Below are positions 14,351 to 27,175 of a stretch of 64,000 bases of DNA, piece after piece. How positions within the stretch are numbered: position 1 is the stretch's first letter; each line of letters begins with the position of its first letter. The stretch spans positions 7,813,001 through 7,877,000 of the forward strand of contig JAITYX010000007.1 in the NCBI GenBank assembly GCA_021018815.1, in the 5' to 3' direction. Below the pieces are notes generated by a model that was not told the origin of the DNA, ran no database searches, and saw only the letters and a list, made by a program, of their open reading frames with translations. Made by a program: the position numbers and the translations under genes. Source of the DNA: Talinum fruticosum. Its lineage: Eukaryota; Streptophyta; Magnoliopsida; Caryophyllales; Talinaceae.

Positions 14351-14654
14351 ACTCATGCGATAGTTCCGAGTTGTGTCCGAGTGGGGTAGAAACACAGTTC
14401 ATATTGTTATGCTTGATTGACTGGTTTCTAAGTGGGTCAAAACAGGATGAAAACTTAGATAATAGTTTCTATGAAACTCATAATGACTTAGAATCAAGAA
14501 CCAAGAGAGATAGAGAATTATACCTAAGTCTTCAATATATATTTTATTTCAACTATAAGAGAGATTATTATTATTATTATTATTGACCAAAATATTGGAT
14601 GGTGGAATTAACATACGTACAACTATACAATATGGAAGGGTCGTTACATTAACA

Positions 14655-16099
14655 ATGGATGTATAGGAGCAAAAATCCTCTTGGTGGAATAAATAAAGAA
14701 TGGTTGAATTGAGTCGATGGATTTGATAATTATGCGAAAAGTCAACAGGATTACATAATAAGTGGCCGAGTATAGATGTTCGTGCAAGAAGTGTAGGAAT
14801 ATGGCTTATCAAAGTTCTGATGTTGTTAAACAACATTTATACAAAAAGGTTTTATGTCGGGCTACTGGTACTCGGACAAGTCATGGGGAAGTAGACGGTC
14901 AACAACATGACGGTCAAAGTATTGCACACGTTGTGCACACTTACGATGATGTGAGTTATACCTCTCACAATGCCATATATCATCAATGGAGCAAGGAGGG
15001 TATTGCAGATTATTATGGTCAAAATGATGATGATAATAATCATGATGACAACCATATGCAAAATATGATCAATGATGTAATGAGAGGGAACTAAGTGAAC
15101 ATAAAGGATTCCCGAATCCAAATGCGGAAATGTTTTACAATATGCTTCAAGCTGCCCAATAACCTTTGTATGATAGGGAAATATGTATGAACTTGAGGCT
15201 CGTGTCCGACTACTAAGCCTAAAAGCAACTCAATACATTTCTCATAATTGTATAAATGATATGCTTTGCATATTAACAAATGCATGTCCCCAAGGTAGTC
15301 GAATTCCAAAGAAATACAATCATTTAAAGAGAAAAGTGAAAGAATTAGGCTTGGATGTTCAAGAAATTGATTGTTGCCCGATGGGTTGCATGTTGTACTA
15401 TAAAGATGATACAAACCTAGAGTGTTGTAAGTTTTGTGGACATGATAGACGAAAACCGAGGAAATCTAATTCTCGGAATAAAAAAGAACACTCGTATGCA
15501 AAGATGCATTACTTACCTTTTATTATGAGACTCCAAAGACTATGCTTCGAGTACCACTAATAAGCATACGAGATGACACAATGAGCATGTTAAAGATCCC
15601 AATGTCTTACGTCATCATTTGACGGTCTTAAGTGGAAGGATTTTACTCAAAACACACCTGTCCTTGCGGCGGACGTTCAGAATGTGCGACTACGGTTGTG
15701 TGCGAATGGTTTCACTCCATTCTCAATGGCAGGGAGATCGCACTCTGTGTGACCGGTTGTTGTTACACCTTACAACTTGCCGCCAGAGATGTGCATGACT
15801 ATTCTGTGTTTTTAACATGTGTTATCCCAGGTCCAATAAATTCAAAGAATAGGATTGATGTTTACTTGCAACCATTGATTGATGAATTAAAAAGGTTATG
15901 GGCTGGGGTTAAGGCATATGACATATCCGTTCGACAAAATTTTCAAAAGCAAGCCGCCATAATGTGGACTATTAGTGACTTTCCAGCATATGGAGGGTTA
16001 TCCGGATGGAGTACACATGGTTTATTGGCATGTCCGGTTTGTATGCATGAACAATCCGCCTTACAATTACAATATGGGCAAAAATCATCGTGATTTGAT
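14655..16099 (+). pseudogene. CACTA TNP2-type transposase, N-terminal part
   Basis: Fragments appear in family order. A transposase-associated zinc-binding segment (CSCKKCRNMAYQSSDVVKQH, about 14,780) comes first. Next is a Cys-rich block (CPMGCMLYYKDDTNLECCKF, about 15,376-15,438). The Transposase_21 core follows (IPGPINSKNRIDVYLQPLID, then WTISDFPAYGGLSGWSTHG and CPVCMH, about 15,825-16,050). Stops and frame changes occur. One is at a T5 run (15,809-15,813), where a sixth T would rejoin the frame. Near 15,690 the frame that encodes NVRLRLCANGF differs from its neighbours. The gene is cut after FDC by a solo LTR at 16,106. A TGA replaces the expected Trp codon just before FDC. Confidence 0.85.
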
Positions 16100-16105
16100 T
16101 GTCCT

Positions 16106-17553
16106 GTTAGACCTCGTTTTTGTCGGTTTTTAAGGCATTATTTAGCCCAATTCCATGATGATTTCAATGATATTTATTTAGTTTTGGGTTAGATTTTGCT
16201 CATTTTCTCTTTATCGTCACCTAAGTTCGTAAATCTCTTTATTACAGGTTTTTGGGCTTAAATTTGAGGGATTCGAGGTAAATTTCATGAAAAGCGATGA
16301 AGAGAAGAGTTCGGGCCCAAGAGGAGGCAAGAAAGAAGCCTAAAACACATCAAGAGAAGTCGCACGACCCCTCGTGCGAAGCCGCACCGCCGTGCGGATC
16401 ATCGAGCGAAAGGCCCGAAGTGAAGGAAGGCCGCACGACCCCTGTGCACACCTCGCACGGCCGTGCGACAAGTTACTGGAAGATTGAAGACGCGCACGGT
16501 ACCCCGTGCAGAATCTGCACAGCCGTGCGAAACAGGCAGAGAGCACGAACGCGGCAGATTTTTCGCACGGTACCCGTGCGACTTTCGCACGGCCGTGCGA
16601 CTACTGTTTCGGCGATTATTTAAGTTTCCTAATTGTATTTGTTGAGGGATTCTATTCCATAATGTAGAGATTTAGCTAGGGTTTCGAGAGAGCTCGAGAA
16701 GAGACTCAAAAACACTCTTTATTGTTCATCTACTTCAAGTTTTTATGATTGAATCGCATCAAGTTTTTCATTCGGTAATTGTAATTTCTTCTCTTTATCT
16801 TTTCTTCATAATTTCTCTTTGTTTCTCTATGGCTATTTTTCCCAATCTTTGTCAATTGTTTAGTATCATGTTTAGGGGCTAATTTCTCTACTTAGGTTGG
16901 GATTGATCCCTATTATGCCTTGATAATCGTGAATTGAGTACCAATTGAGTTGTTCCATGCTTGTTAGGTTAGAATTCACTTCCTTCATCACTTTTTCATT
17001 GATTGCCTCGAGAGAGGACTCATATGCTTTTATTAGGGTTTTGTGGAACATCGAAAGATGAAAACTTACCTAGAATGACGTTGTGAACGATTAGAACTTT
17101 GATATGAAAATAATTAGGGTTTTAATCGGGGTTGTCGAGATGCATTCATTGTGATTTTGCTCTTTATTAATCCCATGAAAATAGGTGATTAAATTGTGCA
17201 AGATTAGTATTTGACTTTCGAAAGTAGGCGAAGATAGGCTTAATTGGTGTCTCCTCTTCTAAACTACTAGCATAGGCAAGTCTCAAACGGTATTCGATTC
17301 TGGTTTCATTCATATTAGTGTGATTAATCCCAATCTAAGGCTTTTTATTCATTAGTTTCTCTTAGTTATTTTGTTATTAGTTGATCTAAAAACCAAATCA
17401 CTGTCGAACCGAGTTTTTACCTAGATTAGAAAGTTTAGGTTAGCTTTGATATTTGAAACACAACTCTCTGTAGACACGACCCGTGCTTACCGGCTAGCTA
17501 TAACTACGCCGTGCACTTGCGGTTACAATTTTAGAACTTAATTCTTCTTAACA
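16106..17553 (+). mobile_element. Solo LTR in the TNP2 gene
   Basis: The element is bounded by TGTTA and TAACA (perfect 5-base inverted ends) and flanked by TTGTC at 16,100-16,104 and 17,554-17,558, with one extra C at the left junction. Removing it joins FDC to HNRLLPHHH, which restores the transposase reading, so the insertion site is precise. The 1448 bp contain no gag, protease or polymerase sequence. The 16.4-16.6 kb part is GC-rich with palindromic motifs. It is most likely a Ty3- or copia-class solo LTR made by LTR-LTR recombination; the lineage is undetermined. Confidence 0.85.
16453..16600. repeat. Repeated GC-rich palindromes in the solo LTR
   Basis: TCGCACGGCCGTGCGA occurs twice (16,453-16,468 and 16,585-16,600), with a variant CGCACGG-TAC-CCGTGCG at 16,564-16,580. 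Related half-sites (CGCACGACC, GCACAGCCGTGCG) surround them. Their placement in the front half of the LTR suggests a regulatory or structural role in U3. Confidence 0.8.
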
Positions 17554-19795
17554 TTGTCATAACCGATTATTACCCCATCACCATTCTTACAGGAGTAACA
17601 AGTCAACATTTTAAAAAGGCATCGTTGTTTGAGGAGGTCCTCCTAAACGGTCCACCGGGGAAGACTTGTATACCTTGTTATCAAACTGTTTTAAAGTGAC
17701 TAAGTGTGTTCATTTTCGAATTCCGGATTTTAAGAGAATGAACATAATTGGACAAAATAGAGCATATTTTAGGAATTACCTTCTTGGAAAGATCTCTGAA
17801 TGCATCACAACCTAGATCCGATGCACACTGAAAAGAATGTTTCCGAAAACATTATCAATACAGTGATGGATGTGCCAGGAAAAGCAAAAGACGACGTCAA
17901 AGCGCGTATGGATATGGTAGTACTCTATATTAGAGGAGTTGAATTTGTTAGGTGGAACGTCCGGAGGTCGAACCTGAAAGGCAAAAGGAAAGTTTGCATT
18001 GTCCTTAGATCAAAGAAGAGTTGTTTGTGAATGGCTCGGACAGAGTTAAGTTGCCTAATGGTTACAACTCTAATGTGGGAAATTGGGTTGACCCATGTAG
18101 TACTAAGTTGCAGAACATGAAAAGCTATGACCATCATGTCTTTTAGAAAACCTTCTTCCTGTGGCATTTGCTGCACTTCCGGAAGATGTGTTGGCACCAA
18201 TTGTTCGATTAAGTGAGTTTTTCAAAACCTTCGCACTAGTGAACTTCGAGTTGACATGCTTGAAGAGATGCACAAGAATATAGCCATTATTCTATGCAAG
18301 TTAGAAATGATATTTCCCAGGTGTCGGAATCTTATGGAGCATTTACCAATTCATTTAGCAGAGGAAGCTTTCCTAGGTGGGCCAGTTTAATATCGATGGA
18401 TATACCCATTTGAAAGACACTTTGATTGGATGAAGCAAGTATCCATGAATAAGGCCTTCCATGAATCCTCAATGGTAATAGCATACTTGCCATTTGAAAG
18501 TAAGCAATTCGCATCGCGAGTATTTTGAGGCTAACGCACAACCCATGTGCACTAGAGTTGGAACAAATGAGATAGAACAACAAGATCAATCATATCAATC
18601 AAATCTATCCATACTTTGTTATAAGGGAAAGCCAACCGACCAATGTAATGGGAGATACCTGAACGAACATGAATATGGAGCTGCTCATCTCCACAGACTT
18701 GCTTAATTGTGAGAAAGTTAAGCCTTACTTGGAGTAAGTACATTTCCTTATCATTAAGTAAGGTGAACCCACTAACTTACATTTTTTATATTTATAATTA
18801 ACTTTAACATATCTTAATAGATATTTCAAACCTCACCTACAACAAGCCAATCCAAATGCAAGTGATGAGGACGTTGACCAAGAAATTGAGTTAAACTTTG
18901 CAACTTGGTTGAAATCTGTGGTAAGCATTTATACAAAATGTAAAAAACATCGTACCCAATTTAATATATATCCCGATATAACAAGGTATTATTTTGTAGG
19001 TTACAAGATTCCCTATATTCTATTATGAGAGGCAATCTTATTTGATCGACTTGGCTGCTGGACCTCCGAACTACGTTGAAGTATTTTCGGGATGTAAGGT
19101 CAATAACATTTGCTTTTACACCGAGGCTAGAAATGAAGGTAAGAAAGCGTATAATTGTGGCATTTGTGTTCAAGGAACTGGGAAGGTGAACACATCGGTG
19201 GAGATTATTATGACACCCTTCAAGAGGTTGTTCAAATTGAATACCCTGGAGAACCGATCAAAAGATTTGTTTTGTTTAATTGTACGTGGTTTGACCCAAC
19301 CATTCCTCGGGGTTACGATATCCAAAACTATCTCATTATCCTGCGGTGAATCATAGTAGATGGTACAGAAAGTATGATCCATTCATATTTGCGATATCTG
19401 CAACTCAAGTTGTGTACCTTACTTACCCGGAACGAGTATTAGGTAAAATTAATTGGTGGGTTGCCTTGCATAACAAACCTTGTAGGGTACCTGAACTTGA
19501 AGAACAATTATCTGTTGCCCATCAAGTGGATACAATGACCGAGATGAATGTTGATGAGGTCATTGTGACATCGTTAGTAGACGACTCAATTGCACTCGAT
19601 GTTGTTGAAGTCCCCATACGCTCTACTTTCCATGAACAGGGTGAAGAGGATGAAGAAGAAATTGATAATGATGACCACCTCAATGAGGATGAGTGAGAGG
19701 ATTTGGAGGAAGATACTGATGTTAATGAAGGAGAGATGATGTCATATAGTGATGATGATGATGACGAGGACGAGGTTAACTTTCCATGGGAATAA
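17554..19795 (+). pseudogene. CACTA TNP2-type transposase, C-terminal part
   Basis: The transposase resumes after the solo LTR (HNRLLPHHHSYRSNK). HNLDPMHTEKNVSENIINTV near 17,803-17,860 corresponds to the conserved NLDVMHIEKN block. A DUF4218-like segment follows (MEHLPIHLAEEAF, RWIYPFERHFDWMK, about 18,330-18,440). A DUF4216-like segment comes next (about 19,042-19,470, including VLFNCTWFDP and DPFIFAISATQVVYL). An acidic tail ends at TAA 19,793-19,795. Introns are likely near 18,735-18,815 and 18,920-19,000. Multiple stops and frame changes mark it as inactive in this sequence. Confidence 0.85.
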
Positions 19796-19957
19796 ATTAT
19801 ATTAATTCATCTTTTAATATACTAATTCCATTTAGTGATATATGTTTTCAAATTTTATTATTATCATGATATATCGATGTGTAATAAGTTCGACATTTTA
19901 ATTCTCTAATATTTTGTGTTGCGTTAATCTCTTGCGATGTCTTTGTGTATATAGAAA

Positions 19958-20515
19958 ATGTCCGGAACAGATGGTCATAGTAGGGGTGCCTCTCGTGGTG
20001 GACGTGCGGGACGTCATTATGTAGACCTTGCAAATGCACTCATGAACCTTATACAACAATTGGCTAGTCATGACAATGAAGCCTTTAAATCAATGTTATT
20101 TTATCAACCCAATTTGCATGGGACAATTCAACCCAATATCCTCGCATACGGCAACATTCCAAATGTTTATAATCGATACGGGGAATGTCTATGGGAATGA
20201 ACATTGGTTCTTCCCATGGAACTCAACGTCATACTCCTCGGACCAACTCAGCCCAAATGAGAGATGCTACCTCGGAAAGTGATGTTGGTAGCAACAAGGT
20301 TTACCTGAAGCCGACGGTGACACGTAAGTTTAAAAGATTTTCTTAATTATGTATTGCATTATAATGTAACATAATTTTTTATAGTTTTTCTTCTTATGAC
20401 CAGAGTATAATAGCCAAAATTGGGGATATCTTCAAAAGTCAATATCCTCAATCATGGCCAACTTGGGGAGCAATCCCAATGTCACAGCGAGAGTTATGGT
20501 TAAGAGAATTTAAGG
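19958..20515 (+). pseudogene. CACTA second gene, Ptta/En/Spm-type, truncated
   Basis: This starts MSGTDGHSRGASRGGRAGR with a Gly/Arg-rich head, followed by a low-complexity linker and, after an intron (about 20,325-20,390), IAKIGDIFKSQYPQSWPTW, resembling the plant Transposase_24 family. The frame breaks at a G4 run (20,180-20,183); one more G rejoins the next segment (MSMGMNIGSSHGTQ). The rest is lost because a hAT element starts at 20,689. In CACTA elements this position usually holds the accessory DNA-binding protein gene. Confidence 0.65.
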
Positions 20516-20699
20516 TAACTTTTAAAAAATTTATTATATTACATTTGATTCAATTAATATATATAAGATAACTTAATCAATTTGGAGGTTGTTATGGGCA
20601 TTTTTATATTCATATTTTTAACAATTGATTTACGCAAAATCATTTAGCAATAATTGAAATGTTTCCAAAAGTATATGATATCGGCAACTAGACCTGTCA

Positions 20700-21060
20700 A
20701 TCGGGTCATTCGATTCGGGTTCGGTTTGGGTTAGTTCGGTTCGGGTTAAGTTCAGGTCGATCTTGTTCGGGTCCGATTCGATTTCGGGTTCGGGTCAACT
20801 TCGGGTCAATCTCGTTCGGGTTAGTTCGGTTTCGGTTCGAGTCAACTTCGGTCAATCTCGTTTGGGTTAGTTAGGTTTTGGTTCGGGTTCCGGTTTGGTT
20901 TGGGTTAATTTCGGGTCGGGTCAACTTCGGGTGAAATTAATTCGGGTTGGTTTCAGTTCAGGTTGGGTCAATGTCAATTCGGGTCGGTTTTGAGTATGAT
21001 TTCGCGTTAATTTTGGATCGGATTCTGTTAAAATCGAGTCGGGTCACTTTTGGGCCGGTT
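20700..21060 (+). repeat. hAT left subterminal TCGGGT-type array
   Basis: This is a degenerate array of TTCGGGT, TTCGGTT and GGGTCAA units, all in one orientation. Subterminal repeats in hAT elements are usually binding sites for the transposase. Confidence 0.85.
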
Positions 21061-22689
21061 GATATTTGGTCTTGTTGTGTCAAATTTTTTACAAAACCTT
21101 TTTGAGTTGAAGAAGAATAAAATTTTAGAAAGTTAATTTATTATTAATATTAGTTTTATTTTTATTTTACACGTTTGTTGTTGTACATATTGTTTATTAA
21201 AAAAATACTAATAACTTTTAAGAGATATAACTTATAAGTGTACACAAGCAAAATTTGAATATTTGACTCTGAATTTAAAACACGATAAACCAAGTTAATA
21301 TTTCAATACGTCATATATGTATAATCCAACTCAAACTTATTGATAAGTATCAAAAACGAAATCGCAAGACAACAATAGTCCAATAGATATAAAAGTTAAG
21401 ATTAATTGAATTTACTCGATGAATTGTAAATTGTAATGAATGAATTGAACTAATGTGAACCATAATTTGACGCTGAATTTCATACGACGCCAAGTCGAGT
21501 TGGTCAAATTCGAACTAGTACAATTTCAACCGAACTTATCTACGGACTACATAGATTAATAAAATCGAAATTGCGAGATACCGACATAATAACAATACTA
21601 ATAGACTAAATGGCAATGGTTCGAATTTCTATAATGATTATATTTGATGTTAAATTTATAAAGATAATGTTCGAATAACTTAGATAAGTTCGAGTCGATA
21701 CAATATATAATGATCTTGCTAAATCAAAATGAAAATTGAATATTCATCGGCCACTAGGTGCCACTAGTCATAATAACCAACTAAGAAGAATATCTAGTCG
21801 ATCGATCAATCGGTTATTGTTCAACTTAGAAGTACTCGACTTACGATTATCAGCTTGAATTATAATTTTGCAACCAATTAATTGAACTAATTTGAACATT
21901 AATCTAGAGTTAAATTTAATATTGATTTGGTCAAATTCAAAGTAGTACAGATTAACAAAAACAGAGTTGCGAGATACCAAGACATGGTAATGACTAGTAA
22001 TTTACTAAACCAAGTCTCAATGCTCATCGATATTAGTTAAGTAATTAACTTATTCATGTAATGACTATATTTAACGTGAAACGAACCCGACTTAGATAAG
22101 TTTGAGTCGATATAATCCCAAATAAACTTGCTAAATCAAAGTGAAAATTAATACAATTCGAATTGAACTTATTTATACAGATTAAATTACATATTGTACA
22201 CATATTTCATTATTTTATGAATTATTTATATATTTACACATATTTTATTATTCTTTAAATTACATATATATTTACACATTTTAGTATTCTTTAAATTATA
22301 TATTTTACCGTCATTTTTATGAACAATATAATAACTTACTTTTTAATGTAAATTCTTTAAATGTATTCATTAAATTAAATTAAATTCTATTAATAATATC
22401 TTATAAAGTTATAATATAAAAATTTTAAACTTTTATTTTTTTCCTCTTATTCGTTTAACAAAAATCAGAATTTTCACCTCTACTTTACTCTAGTAAAATT
22501 TAAAAATCAAAATTTTTGTCATAAATTATAATTAGATTTTGGAGGGAAAGCTTCCTCTCTTATTTTAGACTTTTAGATTTAGTTGTCAAAAAAGGAACGG
22601 ACATAAAACAAAAACAAAACCTAAGCCTTTCTTTCTCATTGGTTGCCTTGCGTCTTCTATTCTTTCCTCCACGGTTGCAAGCTCCGCAC

Positions 22690-22985
22690 CATTTCGGTCT
22701 CTCCTCGGCTCTCTCTCTCTCATCGCTCATCGCTCTCTGGTCTCTCGCCGCTCTGGTTTCTCCTCGACTCTCTCTCCGGTCTTTCCTCGACTCTCTCTTT
22801 GGTCTCTCGTCGCTCTCTCCGGTCGGCGACGGTCTCTCCTTGGCTCTGTCTCTCGGTCTCTCACCGCTCTCCGCTCTGGTCTCTCGTCGACGGTTTCTCC
22901 TCGGCTTTCTCTCCGGTCTCTCGTTGCTCTGGTTTCTCGTCGACGGTCTCTCCTCGGCTCTCTCTCTCTGGTCTCTCGTCGATGG
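22690..22985 (+). repeat. CT-rich direct repeats in the hAT leader
   Basis: Imperfect repeats of about 30-45 bp are built from CTCTCTCGTCG, GACGGTCTCTCCTCGG and GCTCTGGT. They create long but low-complexity Ser/Leu-rich or Arg/Glu-rich frames on both strands that I do not accept as genes. Position suggests the transposase 5' leader. Confidence 0.75.
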
Positions 22986-23832
22986 TCGTTGGTGACTAGT
23001 TGTTTCCGGTCGATCGGCTTTATTGTGATTGATTCAGCCAATTTACAAGGTCAGGTTTCCAAGGGTTTATCGATTTGAATTTTTGTTAATTTCATGTTCG
23101 ACTAATTTATTGGTAATTTCCTTCAAATTGGCTAATGTTGATTTCATTTTGATGTATACTTGTATCGCTTAATTTTGGTTTAGTTTGTTCCGGGTGTTTG
23201 TGCGTAATATGACTGGTAAATTTTCTATGAATGTCATCCTCAAATTTTGATGCCTTGTTGTTTTTCTAATGTTTATTACGGATAGCCATTGCACACTTTG
23301 AGACCTATGCTTCTTTCGTTTTTTACATTCTTTATATAGCTATTAGACCATCACTTTTAGCCTATGCATACTGCTACTTAAGTAATGTCTTCTTATTGAT
23401 GAATAGTTGTGAATTCCGATGATTATTTGCACTTCCATTTGTCATAAAAAATACATCATTTTCTAATGTTTATTATAGAATGACATAGTTTCTACGATTA
23501 ATGTTGCTAATTACAGGACCTTTAAAAAGCTTGACATGCCAAGCATCTTGAGTAAATCTGCCCCGGACTTCGTTCGTGTATGTGATTGCCAAGTCAAAAG
23601 TGCTCACAGTTTATGTCATATTTAGATGTAAAAACAGGAGGATGCAATTGCAAAATGCCATTAAATTGGCTTAGTCTAAGTGTTGTTATTGATATTACTT
23701 TCGTATATACCAAGTCTCCTGTAATGATATGTGACTATTAATTTTATGAACAAACTATATTGTTGCAATAACATTAGTAATTTTGATTTCTTATTTTTGT
23801 TAAACTTATTATTGCACAATTCATAGGGAGTT

Positions 23833-26046
23833 ATGGAATTAGATGGTGAAGATGGTGGATGTTTCTTTGACATTAATGACGACAATCCAATTGATGTCCA
23901 TATTGACTTGAACGAGGAGTCAAATAATCAAGGCAGCGTGCATACTTCCACAATTACTAATGTTGGTGGACCTAGAAGTGCAGTATGGCTAGAGTATGTG
24001 GTAATACTTGCATCCGCATCTGCATATAGGAAGAAGCGAGCAACTTGTAGACGTTGTGAATCAAGGACTTTTTAGCAGACTCAAGGTATGGACTAGCAAC
24101 ATGAAGAAGCATCTTGACAACTGCAAACCATATCTAGAAGCAAAGGTTGCTCAAGAGGCTTCCAACCAACCTATCAAGTTTAATCAACATGTTTATCATG
24201 AATTGGTAGCTAAGGCATTCATAAGGCATGGCTATAGTTTTTCATAGGTTGAGCACCAAGGAAACAGGGAAATTCATGCATATCCGAACAACAAAGTTAT
24301 AACTATAACTAGGAATACCACAAAAGCGGATTGTCCGAAATTGCATGCTTAATTAAAAAAGAAACTAAAAGATAGTTTGTTTTCACTTCCGGGCGAATTT
24401 CTTTAACTTGTGATTTATGGACTTCTTGTCAAACCGAGGGATATTTGTGTTTGATTGCTCATTATGTGGATTCTAATTGGAAGTTGCATAGTAAAGTCTT
24501 GAATTTTCATCACGTGGAACCACCTCATATAGGCCCTCGTTTTCCGTGAGATTGTGTTTCATTTGCTGGTAGATTGGGGCATTCAGCATAAGGTCTTTTC
24601 TTTAACTTTGGACAATGCATCTAGTAATGATAGAATGCAAGATGATTTGAAATTGAAACTTTTGGACAAGGGGTCTTTGTTGAGCACTGGGAATATTTTC
24701 ATGTTCGATGTGCAGCACATATTTTAAATCTTATTGTGAAAGATGGTTTGAAGACAATTGATGATTGTGTGGGTAACATTAGAGAAACTGTAAAGTATAT
24801 CAAAGGATCGGAGAGTAGGAAATTGCATTTTAAGGCTTGTGTGGAACGAGGTGAGACTAAGGAAACCAAAGCCTTATGGTTAGATGTTCCTACTAGATGG
24901 AATTCGACATACTTTATGCTTGATAGAGTACTTATCTATCGCAAAGCTTTTAAGCACTTTTACCTCACTGATTCTTCTTATACGAGTTTTCCTTCGGATG
25001 ATGAATGGGAAAGAGTTGAAAGAATTCATGAACTTCTTGGTCCTTTTTGTGAAATTACTGAAATGTTCTCCGGTAGTCGGTATGCGACGGCAAATTTGGA
25101 TTTTAAAAATGTATGGAAGATAGATATGTTCCTAAAAGAGTAATTGGAAAGTAGGTATGAAGTGATTAAACACATGGTGCGAAATATAAAGACAAAGTTT
25201 GACAAGTATTGGAGTGAATATACTTTGTTGTTTTCTTTTGCGACACTTTTTAATCCTCGATGCAAAAAGTGCTTTTGAAATATTGTTACAAAAAGTTGTA
25301 TGGAAGTGAAGAAGTTGTAACTTTTAAGGTGAATCAAATGATTGTTGAGTTAGAAGTTCTTCTTAGAGAGTACACCAATTGTGCTAGTCCTTCATTTAAT
25401 ATGGCATCAACACTATATTCAACTGGCGTTTCCCAAAGTTTGAAATCTCCACCTCACAAGCGAAAGTTCAATTATTTAGATGTATGTATTTTTTTATTTA
25501 CCTTATACGTTAACATTATTTATTTAAATTGATTATTGAAGATATAATTATGTTACTAATTGTAATTTTGTAGGATTTCGATAATGATGAATTTGTTGAT
25601 GATTCTTACACCAATCAAAAGACAATGCTTGATAGATATTTGGAAGATCCTAAGATGGAGCGCAAAAGAGAGTTGAATGTTCTATCTTTTTGGAAAGAAA
25701 ATTTTGAAAAGTATAAAGAACTCTCTTTTATGGCTAGTGATATATTGAGTGTGCCACTTACTACGGTTGCTTCAGTAATCAACCTTTAGCATTGGTGATA
25801 GGATTTTGAACAAATGGAAAAACTCTTTCATTCCGGAAAATGTGGAACCTTTGATAACTACTCGAAGTTGGTTGTATGGTTTTGATTGTAAGTGTTTTGC
25901 TTTATTTTTCCTTTTATTTATATTTTTCCTAACTAATATGCTTTTGTCCCTATTTTTATTAACATATGAGTTGTTGTTTGATGGTTTGAACTTTAGCCAA
26001 TGATGAAGAGGAATTTACTTGGCTCTTATGTGAATTGGATGAATGA
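23833..26046 (+). pseudogene. hAT transposase with BED finger, broken
   Basis: Domains are in family order. The BED zinc finger has ATCRRC followed by TSNMKKHLDNC (about 24,040-24,122). The catalytic region includes LWTSCQTEGYLCLIAHYV-like sequence in a shifted frame (about 24,415-24,470). LWLDVPTRWNSTYFMLDR lies near 24,872-24,930. The C-terminal dimerisation region (MLDRYLEDPKMERKREL, then DILSVPLTTVAS, then ILNKWKNSFIPENVEPLITT) spans about 25,627-25,880, and the protein ends ELDE at 26,044. Introns are likely at about 25,482-25,573 and 25,888-25,995. In the finger, one-base losses at a T5 run (24,069-24,073) and a GG (24,090-24,091) break the frame; other stops also occur. Confidence 0.85.
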
Positions 26047-26431
26047 ATGCTAAGTAGCCTAAGACAGGTACACTTCCTTCAAAATAATGATCGTTAATGA
26101 AATTAATGTATAACTCTTACTATTATTCGTGCTTTTTGTTTGAATTGATTTGCTATTGTTCATTTGTTCCTTTAATATTGCGAAGTTGCTAAGTTCACTA
26201 TTTATATCTTATTTGATTTGTAATAAAATACATGTTTTTGAAGCGAAGCGAGCCGTTTGTTTTGCTCCATTGATGCGGATAAGAAGAATGAAGACAAATG
26301 ATCAATCTATTACACAACTAACTCTCTAAGTAGTAATCTTTTATATGTAAAAACTAATTACATACTATTATGAGCTTGTGTAATTTTTATTAGATAATCA
26401 TGTTATTATGTTATGTTCTAGTACTTTTGTA

Positions 26432-26543
26432 TTGATTTGTTGTGTTGTGCATGTTGCCGTTGATGTAGTTTATGGAGATGATCGTGGTTGATTTGTTGTG
26501 TTGTGTGTGTTGCCGTTGGTGTTGTTTATGGAGATTACCATGT
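26432..26543 (+). repeat. 56-bp tandem duplication in the hAT 3' region
   Basis: There are two adjacent copies (26,432-26,487 and 26,488-26,543) sharing TTGATTTGTTGTGTTGTG and TTTATGGAGAT. They lie downstream of the transposase stop codon, and no function is apparent. Confidence 0.8.
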
Positions 26544-26854
26544 TTATCCCGATCGAAATGGGAATTGATATCTTATTTGATTTTGTAACTTTCAAAAGTC
26601 CTTAGTGTTGCACCAAAAATCATGTTCACAGGTAACATCAGTACGGTAGTTTCACACATAATCAACGTTTGTTCAAAATTTGGAACGGGTGACTATAATT
26701 TGTAAGAATAATGTACAATACAATATTATCAGGTCCACCACTATCCCTTGGTATGAATTTGCTTAAATAGGATTTGAGGTCGATCAAAATTGTTTGTACC
26801 ATTACATAAAAGTCCATTATGAGAGGCTTACCAAAAAAATGTGAGTTGGGTCAA

Positions 26855-27175
26855 ATTTAAATTCGAGTCGGGGTTGGGTTCGAGTCACTTTTATTCCGGT
26901 TCGGGTCAAATTCGGTTCGGGTATGATTCGATTCGGGTCGTAATCGGGTCAATTATATTTCGGTCGGTTTCGGTTCGGGTCCGAATCGAAATGATTACAT
27001 TTCGATTCGGGTCCGAATCGGATTGATTACATTTCGGGTCGGTTTGGTTCGGGTTGGTTCAGGTCGGTTCATTTCGGTTTTCGGGTCAAAATCGGTTTAA
27101 GCTGTTTCGGATGTCGGTTCGGTTTGGGTTTCGGGTTGTTCGGGTTGACCCATTCGGTTCGGGTCGGTTTTGTCG
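26855..27175 (+). repeat. hAT right subterminal TCGGGT-type array
   Basis: This is a degenerate array of TTCGGGTC, GGTTCGGG and CCGAATCG units. Most lie in the same strand orientation as the left array rather than inverted, which is unusual for simple terminal symmetry. Confidence 0.85.

Larger units (their letters stand above)
11099..20688 (+). mobile_element. CACTA (En/Spm-type) transposon, left part
   Basis: This starts with a 12-bp CACTACAAAAAA terminus and subterminal GTCGG/CGATGGG repeats. It carries a TNP2-type transposase and a second Ptta-type gene in the usual order and on the + strand. It contains a diverged LTR-like repeat (13.2-14.35 kb) and a solo LTR (16.1-17.55 kb), and it is broken at 20,689 by a hAT element. 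The remainder should resume at 27,182, but no matching TTTTTTGTAGTG end was found downstream, so the right end is truncated or too diverged to recognise. Confidence 0.8.

Noticed and set aside
14762..16093. Three separate small genes
   Set aside because: Together they spell consecutive parts of one TNP2-type transposase interrupted by stops and frame changes.
22639..23041. Ser/Leu-rich and Arg/Glu-rich frames on both strands
   Set aside because: They follow CT-rich direct repeats in the hAT leader, overlap in several frames and contain no domain.
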